Shown here in pieces: positions 60,336 through 64,000 of a stretch of 64,000 bases of DNA (positions within the stretch are counted from its first letter, which is position 1; each line of letters starts with the position of its first letter). The notes under the pieces were generated by a model. The model searched no databases and had not been told where the DNA came from. It was given only the letters and a program-made list of their open reading frames with translations. The position numbers were made by a program, and so were the translations under genes. Source of the stretch: Fibrobacter sp. UWR2 (GTDB lineage: Bacteria > Fibrobacterota > Fibrobacteria > Fibrobacterales > Fibrobacteraceae); contig NZ_MWQE01000008.1 of the NCBI RefSeq assembly GCF_002210285.1, forward strand, positions 62,001 to 126,000, written 5' to 3'.

Positions 60336-61970
60336 ATGCTCAAGAAGCTTTCCAATTTCCCCGGCATCAAGGGACCGGTCGTCACCATCGTGATGGACGG
60401 TTTTGGCATCACCGATAAGGTCGAAGGCAACGCCATCAAGGCTGCCCGCACCCCGACACTTGACAACCTCTTCAAGATGTACCCGAACGTGCTCCTGAAG
60501 GCTCACGGCCGCGCCGTGGGTATGCCGACCAACGAAGACATGGGTAACTCCGAAGTGGGTCACAACGCCATCGGTGCCGGCCAGGTGTACAACCAGGGTG
60601 CCGCCCTCGTGCAGGATTCCATCGTCTCCGGCGAAATCTTCGGCCGCGACGCCTGGAAGGAAATTGCCGAGAACGTTCGCGCCAAGAACACCGTGCTCCA
60701 CTTCATCGGCCTCTTCAGCGACGGTAACGTCCACTCCAACATCAGCCACCTCAAGGCCATGGTCGCCCAGGCCAAGAAGGAAGGCCTCAAGAAGGTCCGC
60801 GTGCACATCCTCCTCGACGGTCGTGACGTGCCGGAAACTTCCGCTCTCGATTACGTCGGCCCGTTCGAAAAGTTCCTCGACGAACTCCGCAGCCCGGAAT
60901 TCGACGTTTGCATCGCTAGCGGCGGTGGCCGTATGCAGATCACCATGGACCGTTACAACGCTAACTGGAAGATGGTGGAACTCGGCTGGAAGACCCACGT
61001 GCTCGGCGAAGGCCGCTACTTCGACAACGCCACCCAGGCTATCGAAACGCTCCGTGGCGAAACCAAGGCTATTGACCAAGACCTCCCGCCGTTCGTGATT
61101 GCGAAGGACGGTCAGCCGGTCGGTACCATCAACGATGGCGACTCCGTAGTGTTCTTCAACTTCCGTGGCGACCGCGCTATCGAAATCACCCGTGCCTTCG
61201 AAGAAGAATCCTTCAACGAATTTGACCGAGTGCGCTTCCCGAAGGTCTGCTACGCCGGCATGCTCCAGTACGACGGCGACCTCAAGCTCCCGAACCGCTT
61301 CTTGGTGCCGCCTCCGGCCATCAAGGAAACCAGCGGTGAATGGCTTGCCGAAACGGGCGTGAAGCAGTTCGCTTGCTCCGAAACGCAGAAGTACGGCCAC
61401 GTGACCTACTTCTGGAATGGTAACCGTTCCAGCAAGTTCGACGGCGAAACCTACCTCGAAATTGAATCTGACGTTGTTCCGTTCGAACAGCGCCCGTGGA
61501 TGAAGGCCGCCGAAATCACCGACGCCATGATCGAAGCCTTGAAGAGCGGCAAGTACCAGACGCTCCGCTGCAACTTCCCGAACGGCGACATGGTGGGCCA
61601 CACTGGTAGCTTCCGCGCCGCTACGATGGCTATCGAAGCTGTGGACATCGGCCTCGCCCGCTTGCTCCCGGTAATCGACGCCCTCGGTGGTGTCGCCATC
61701 ATCACGGCTGACCACGGTAACGCCGACGAAATGTACGAAATCGACAAGAAGACCGGCATGCCGAAGGTCAACAAGGACGGTACCTTCAAGGCCAAGACGA
61801 GCCACACGCTCAACAAGGTTCCTTGCATCCTTTACGATAACGTAACGGGTGGCAAGCTCGGTCTCAAGGAAGGCGACTGGGGTCTTTCCAACATCGCTGC
61901 TACGACGGCCAACCTCCTCGGCCTCGAAAAGCACGAAGCTTGGGATGATTCCATGCTCATCATCAAGTAA
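60336..61970 (+). CDS. gpmI: 2,3-bisphosphoglycerate-independent phosphoglycerate mutase
   Basis: This 544-residue protein is a full iPGM: IVMDGFG at the start, NEDMGNSEVGHNAIGAG with the catalytic Ser, LLDGRDVPETSAL, FRGDRAIEITRAF and ITADHGNADEM (metal site). It needs manganese in the family and no phosphoglycerate cofactor. AAGGAGACAC lies ahead of the ATG. The codon choice is very biased, as in highly expressed genes. gpmA is directly upstream, so the cell carries both mutase types next to each other. Confidence 0.96.
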   Translation: MLKKLSNFPGIKGPVVTIVMDGFGITDKVEGNAIKAARTPTLDNLFKMYPNVLLKAHGRAVGMPTNEDMGNSEVGHNAIGAGQVYNQGAALVQDSIVSGEIFGRDAWKEIAENVRAKNTVLHFIGLFSDGNVHSNISHLKAMVAQAKKEGLKKVRVHILLDGRDVPETSALDYVGPFEKFLDELRSPEFDVCIASGGGRMQITMDRYNANWKMVELGWKTHVLGEGRYFDNATQAIETLRGETKAIDQDLPPFVIAKDGQPVGTINDGDSVVFFNFRGDRAIEITRAFEEESFNEFDRVRFPKVCYAGMLQYDGDLKLPNRFLVPPPAIKETSGEWLAETGVKQFACSETQKYGHVTYFWNGNRSSKFDGETYLEIESDVVPFEQRPWMKAAEITDAMIEALKSGKYQTLRCNFPNGDMVGHTGSFRAATMAIEAVDIGLARLLPVIDALGGVAIITADHGNADEMYEIDKKTGMPKVNKDGTFKAKTSHTLNKVPCILYDNVTGGKLGLKEGDWGLSNIAATTANLLGLEKHEAWDDSMLIIK

Positions 61971-61980
61971 CCCGAATGTC

Positions 61981-62051
61981 ATCCCCGCTATACGATACTT
62001 GGCAACTTGTTGCCTCAGTAGAGTTATCCTCTTTGGGGAGAAGGCGGGGAT
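61981..62051. repeat. REP-like repeat, copy 2 (54-nt conserved core)
   Basis: The core 61987-62040 is the inverted match of 13850-13903. Its outer arms ATCCCCGC (61981-61988) and GCGGGGAT (62044-62051) pair perfectly and differ in sequence from the arms of copy 1, which also pair. It lies between convergent genes, directly after gpmI. Confidence 0.85.
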
Positions 62052-62066
62052 CTTTCTTTCAAGAAT

Positions 62067-62096
62067 AAAAAAAGCGCTCCCGAAGGAGCGCTTTTT
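62067..62096. terminator. Bidirectional terminator between gpmI and the lipoprotein gene
   Basis: AAAAAAGCGCTCC pairs with GGAGCGCTTTTT around CGAA, with A and T runs on both sides, so it can end both convergent transcripts. Confidence 0.88.
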
Positions 62097-62113
62097 AAAT
62101 CTAATTCAGGCGA

Positions 62114-63088
62114 TTAGTTGCAGCCACCGTACGGTCCAACCTTGGTAACGGCAAACGTACCGCTGACACCGTCAGCCCCCGTTATCTTGAACTTGAGCGA
62201 AGAAAGCTGCTTTGCGGCAACAGTTCCTGATATCTTCGTCGCTCCTGTATACCATGACGGCTGTTCAAATTCACCCCAAGCGATATCCACGACATTCAAT
62301 GTCGTCGACTTTGCCAGTTCAAATGCCGGATTCGCATTTTGAATCGATTTTTCGACAGCATTGGTTAGACCAAGTTCAATCGACATCTTAACAGTCGCTT
62401 TGTATTCAACGCAAATACCACCCAACTTGGAAGCATCGCCCTCATACGAGTTGTTTTTTCCAAAGCCGAAAGCAAAGCCGACATATCCGTCGTAGCCAAG
62501 GTTTTCGGAACCACCAAGCGAGAAGCTACCACAAACGCCACCGCAAGCCTCGACCACAGGAGTCATGTCACCCTTGGCATCCGGTTCAACCTGCCAATCT
62601 ATGGAGGATTCACCACCATTTTCATTATCATCGTACTTGTACCACCAGCCACCGTCGTTGTTTCCAACCGGCACATGCGACTTGCCGAGGGAGCCATCCC
62701 ACAGTTCAAGCTTGATGGTGCCGTCGTCCACGACAACCGAACTGGAACTCTTCGGCGGGACCGTAGAGCTGGACACAGGCAATGCAGCAGAACTGCTGGA
62801 CGGAGTCAGCTCGCTAGAAGAGCTGGGAATCAGCAGGGAACTGCTGGACAGGAGCGGCAGAGTCTCGCTGCTAACCGGAACGGCGTCAGATGAGGACTGG
62901 ACCAGGCTTGCCTGGGCAATCGAATCAAGCACATGCTGACGAATGGAATCCGCATTCAGCGGGGTGTCCTGCGGGTTCTGGGCCTGAGGCTGGTCTCCTC
63001 CGACCGGAGGTGCCGTCACACCTGTTTCGCCAGATTCATTACAGGCAACCAAAGTGCAGATTGCCAAAAGACCGAGTAATTTTTTCAT
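62114..63088 (-). CDS. Ser-linker lipoprotein with CBM11/CIA30-like domain
   Basis: About 324 residues from the ATG at 63088, preceded by GAGGAGAC; the frame opens 19 codons earlier. The lipobox is TLVACNES. Residues about 60-125 are Ser-rich (SSSSELTPSSSSAALP). The second part (about 130-324, LELWDGSLGKSHVPVG, GGWWYKYDDNENGG, IAWGEFEQPSW, FKITGADGVSGTFAV) looks like a CBM11- or CIA30-type beta-sandwich, so it may hold a glucan-binding module at the cell surface. Binding is inferred only. Confidence 0.75.
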   Translation of the reverse strand: MKKLLGLLAICTLVACNESGETGVTAPPVGGDQPQAQNPQDTPLNADSIRQHVLDSIAQASLVQSSSDAVPVSSETLPLLSSSSLLIPSSSSELTPSSSSAALPVSSSTVPPKSSSSVVVDDGTIKLELWDGSLGKSHVPVGNNDGGWWYKYDDNENGGESSIDWQVEPDAKGDMTPVVEACGGVCGSFSLGGSENLGYDGYVGFAFGFGKNNSYEGDASKLGGICVEYKATVKMSIELGLTNAVEKSIQNANPAFELAKSTTLNVVDIAWGEFEQPSWYTGATKISGTVAAKQLSSLKFKITGADGVSGTFAVTKVGPYGGCN

Positions 63089-63162
63089 TTTGTCTCCTCG
63101 TGATATTTTCCTAATTATGGTATATATATATTTTTTTACCTGCAAAAGCCAATGAAAAACAA

Positions 63163-63179
63163 ATTTTGACAGTCAAAAT
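63163..63179. promoter_or_regulatory. 17-bp palindrome ATTTTGAC-A-GTCAAAAT
   Basis: This perfect inverted repeat lies 8 bp before the broken small gene and 75 bp before the divergent lipoprotein start. It shares TGAC/GTCA half-sites with the inverted repeat at 63361-63383. Confidence 0.4.
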
Positions 63180-63187
63180 CACGGAAA

Positions 63188-63325
63188 ATGCAAAAGAACG
63201 CACGAAAAAAGATTATGACAGTTGCCGCCCTCATCCTGATTGTAGCGGTGTAGAAGAACAAGGACGCCGACTTTATCTATTTTGACGGAATGATTGGCCG
63301 CGTAAACGGCACAGAAGTAAAATAG
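63188..63325 (+). pseudogene. Small gene interrupted by an in-frame TAG
   Basis: ATG at 63188 opens a frame of 21 codons (MQKNARKKIMTVAALILIVA, a basic start and one hydrophobic segment), then TAG at 63251, then 23 further codons (KNKDADFIYFDGMIGRVNGT and so on) to TAG at 63325. The two halves read like one small signal-anchored protein broken by one nonsense codon. I recognise no family. The rest of 63089-63187 and 63326-63441 carries only regulatory-type sequence. Confidence 0.45.
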
Positions 63326-63360
63326 AAAATTCAAAAATTTCCCACGGTAGCACATTTTTA

Positions 63361-63398
63361 AGAATGTCAAGTTCTGACATTCTCTTTATGTATATTTG
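63361..63398 (+). promoter_or_regulatory. Inverted repeat and TATATTTG promoter of the RHH gene
   Basis: AGAATGTCA (63361-63369) and TGACATTCT (63375-63383) are perfect 9-bp arms around AGTTC. TATATTTG (63391-63398), an exact TAnnTTTG, follows 7 bp later and 43 nt before the ATG. An operator here would cover the upstream promoter element, as expected for autoregulation by an RHH protein. Confidence 0.5.
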
Positions 63399-63441
63399 CG
63401 TATGACAGCATAAAAGCCATCATCAAACACGAGGAAAATCT

Positions 63442-63741
63442 ATGGAATTCAAGGTAATGGAAAAGCCCGACATGACGGAAGAAGAACTCCGTTATTTTAA
63501 CGAGCACGATTTTTCAGAAGATTTCAAAGAAGCCCTCGCCAATGGAACCGCAATCGTCAGCAACGGCCCCTGGGAAGAAACCGTAAAGGAAATCAAGGCG
63601 CGCAAGGCCCGCGAAGCAACGAAGATGGCATCTTTCCGTTTGCCAGTTTGGGTTATCGAAGGACTCAAGCGCAACGCGGCAAAAGGCGGCGTCAAGTACA
63701 GTGAATATGCCATCGAGGTCTTGTCAAAGGCCGCGGTATAA
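63442..63741 (+). CDS. BrnA/CopG-type ribbon-helix-helix protein (antitoxin-like)
   Basis: This 99-residue protein has a charged N-terminal part (MTEEELRYFNEHDFSEDF) and a C-terminal ribbon-helix-helix domain (MASFRLPVWVIEGLKRNAAK, then YSEYAIEVLSKAA), as in BrnA antitoxins. BrnA is normally preceded by the toxin gene brnT; here only a broken small gene without BrnT features lies upstream, and a metabolic gene follows. It is therefore an orphan regulator or antitoxin. The inverted repeat in its promoter is a likely self-operator. Confidence 0.75.
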   Translation: MEFKVMEKPDMTEEELRYFNEHDFSEDFKEALANGTAIVSNGPWEETVKEIKARKAREATKMASFRLPVWVIEGLKRNAAKGGVKYSEYAIEVLSKAAV

Positions 63742-63756
63742 ATATATATTCAATGT

Positions 63757-64000
63757 ATGAAACTTCTCGACCAGTTCAGTTATTCGGAACTCAAGCCCGT
63801 CCTTTCGACAGAGGGGATGAGGGCGCTTGACAAAGCGGCAAAGGAAGCTCTCGCCGGAGGTGCGTCCGCAATTGAAGCTGGGTACGGCCTGATGAAGCAG
63901 GCGGGCGCCGCGCTGTTCGAGAAGGTAGTTGAGACTCTAGATAATTTCGGAATTGGAAAAACGCCGCGATCTGTCGCAGTATTTGTCGGCGGAGGCAATA
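63757..64000 (+). CDS. NAD(P)H-hydrate epimerase (YjeF N-domain), cut by the window end
   Basis: The first 81 residues are visible. VLSTEGMRALDKAAKEAL, GYGLMKQAGAALFEKV and VAVFVGGGN match the start of YjeF_N/Nnr proteins, which repair hydrated NAD(P)H. Whether the ADP-dependent dehydratase domain is fused cannot be seen. The start at 63757 is 15 nt after the RHH gene stop. Confidence 0.75.
   Translation, partial: MKLLDQFSYSELKPVLSTEGMRALDKAAKEALAGGASAIEAGYGLMKQAGAALFEKVVETLDNFGIGKTPRSVAVFVGGGN

Noticed and set aside
60321-61982. A 553-codon open frame opposite gpmI
   Set aside because: Same reason: shadow of a highly biased housekeeping gene.
61849-62148. A 99-codon frame sharing a peptide (AIRYLATCC) with a minus-strand frame at 13493-14071
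   Set aside because: The shared peptide comes from translating the two copies of the intergenic repeat, not from related proteins.
63179-63370. A 63-codon minus-strand frame
   Set aside because: No ribosome site and no family; the plus-strand broken gene explains the region better.

Overview
The window looks like chromosome from Fibrobacter (a F. succinogenes relative from rumen or gut). Indicators are a lipoprotein with the FISUMP domain (Fibrobacter succinogenes major paralogous domain), serine-rich linkers in secreted proteins, two adjacent giant GH9 cellulases plus a GH5 cellulase and a CE4 esterase, many small lipoproteins and outer-membrane proteins, and promoter motifs like the TAnnTTTG -7 element of the related Bacteroidota. 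Genus assignment is inferred from protein families, not from an rRNA gene. I found no rRNA, tRNA, CRISPR array, IS element or phage genes.

Layout. 1-5.9 kb: envelope gene cluster (cut-off gene, lipoprotein, two PEGA-type proteins, outer-membrane protein with a Lys-rich tail). 5.9-11.8 kb: DedA, a YwqK/MORN-like protein, HpnJ-like radical SAM enzyme, zinc-ribbon membrane protein, HIT protein, recO, panB. 11.8-18.4 kb: structured leader region, histone H1-like protein, Ppx/GppA protein, RNA methyltransferase, nrdR, FISUMP lipoprotein, transketolase. 18.5-24.3 kb: GT-C membrane glycosyltransferase with an NPCBM domain, GT2 polyprenyl-phosphate glycosyltransferase and uvrB in one tight cluster. 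24.4-34 kb: GH5 cellulase, malic enzyme, alanine/sodium symporter, SAHH-like NAD-binding protein, CE4 deacetylase. 34.3-46.7 kb: two GH9 cellulases of about 2150 and 1940 residues. 46.7-51.7 kb: histidine kinase, single-domain response regulator, sigma-54 activator with a degenerate receiver, and a pseudouridine synthase, all coupled. 51.7-64 kb: ApaH-like phosphatase, two outer-membrane proteins, CstA, RecD2-type helicase starting at CTG, lipoproteins, gpmA and gpmI side by side, a broken small gene, an RHH antitoxin-like gene and the start of an NAD(P)H-hydrate epimerase gene.

How it fits together: GH5, GH9 and CE4 enzymes attack cellulose and acetylated xylan outside the cell; both phosphoglycerate mutases, transketolase and malic enzyme handle the sugar carbon inside. 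The kinase/regulator cluster lies directly downstream of the cellulases, but its stimulus cannot be read from sequence.

The most interesting signals are: a recurring TAnnTTTG-like motif, in several cases only 4-7 nt before an ATG with no Shine-Dalgarno (predicted leaderless mRNAs); a REP-like repeat family (GTCAYCC ... GGRTC) with a conserved 54-nt core in two convergent gene ends, its short form lying in frame inside uvrB; a sharp codon-usage break inside the second GH9 gene; a terminator-like hairpin directly ahead of the first GH9 gene; and a Glu at the phospho-acceptor site of the sigma-54 regulator.
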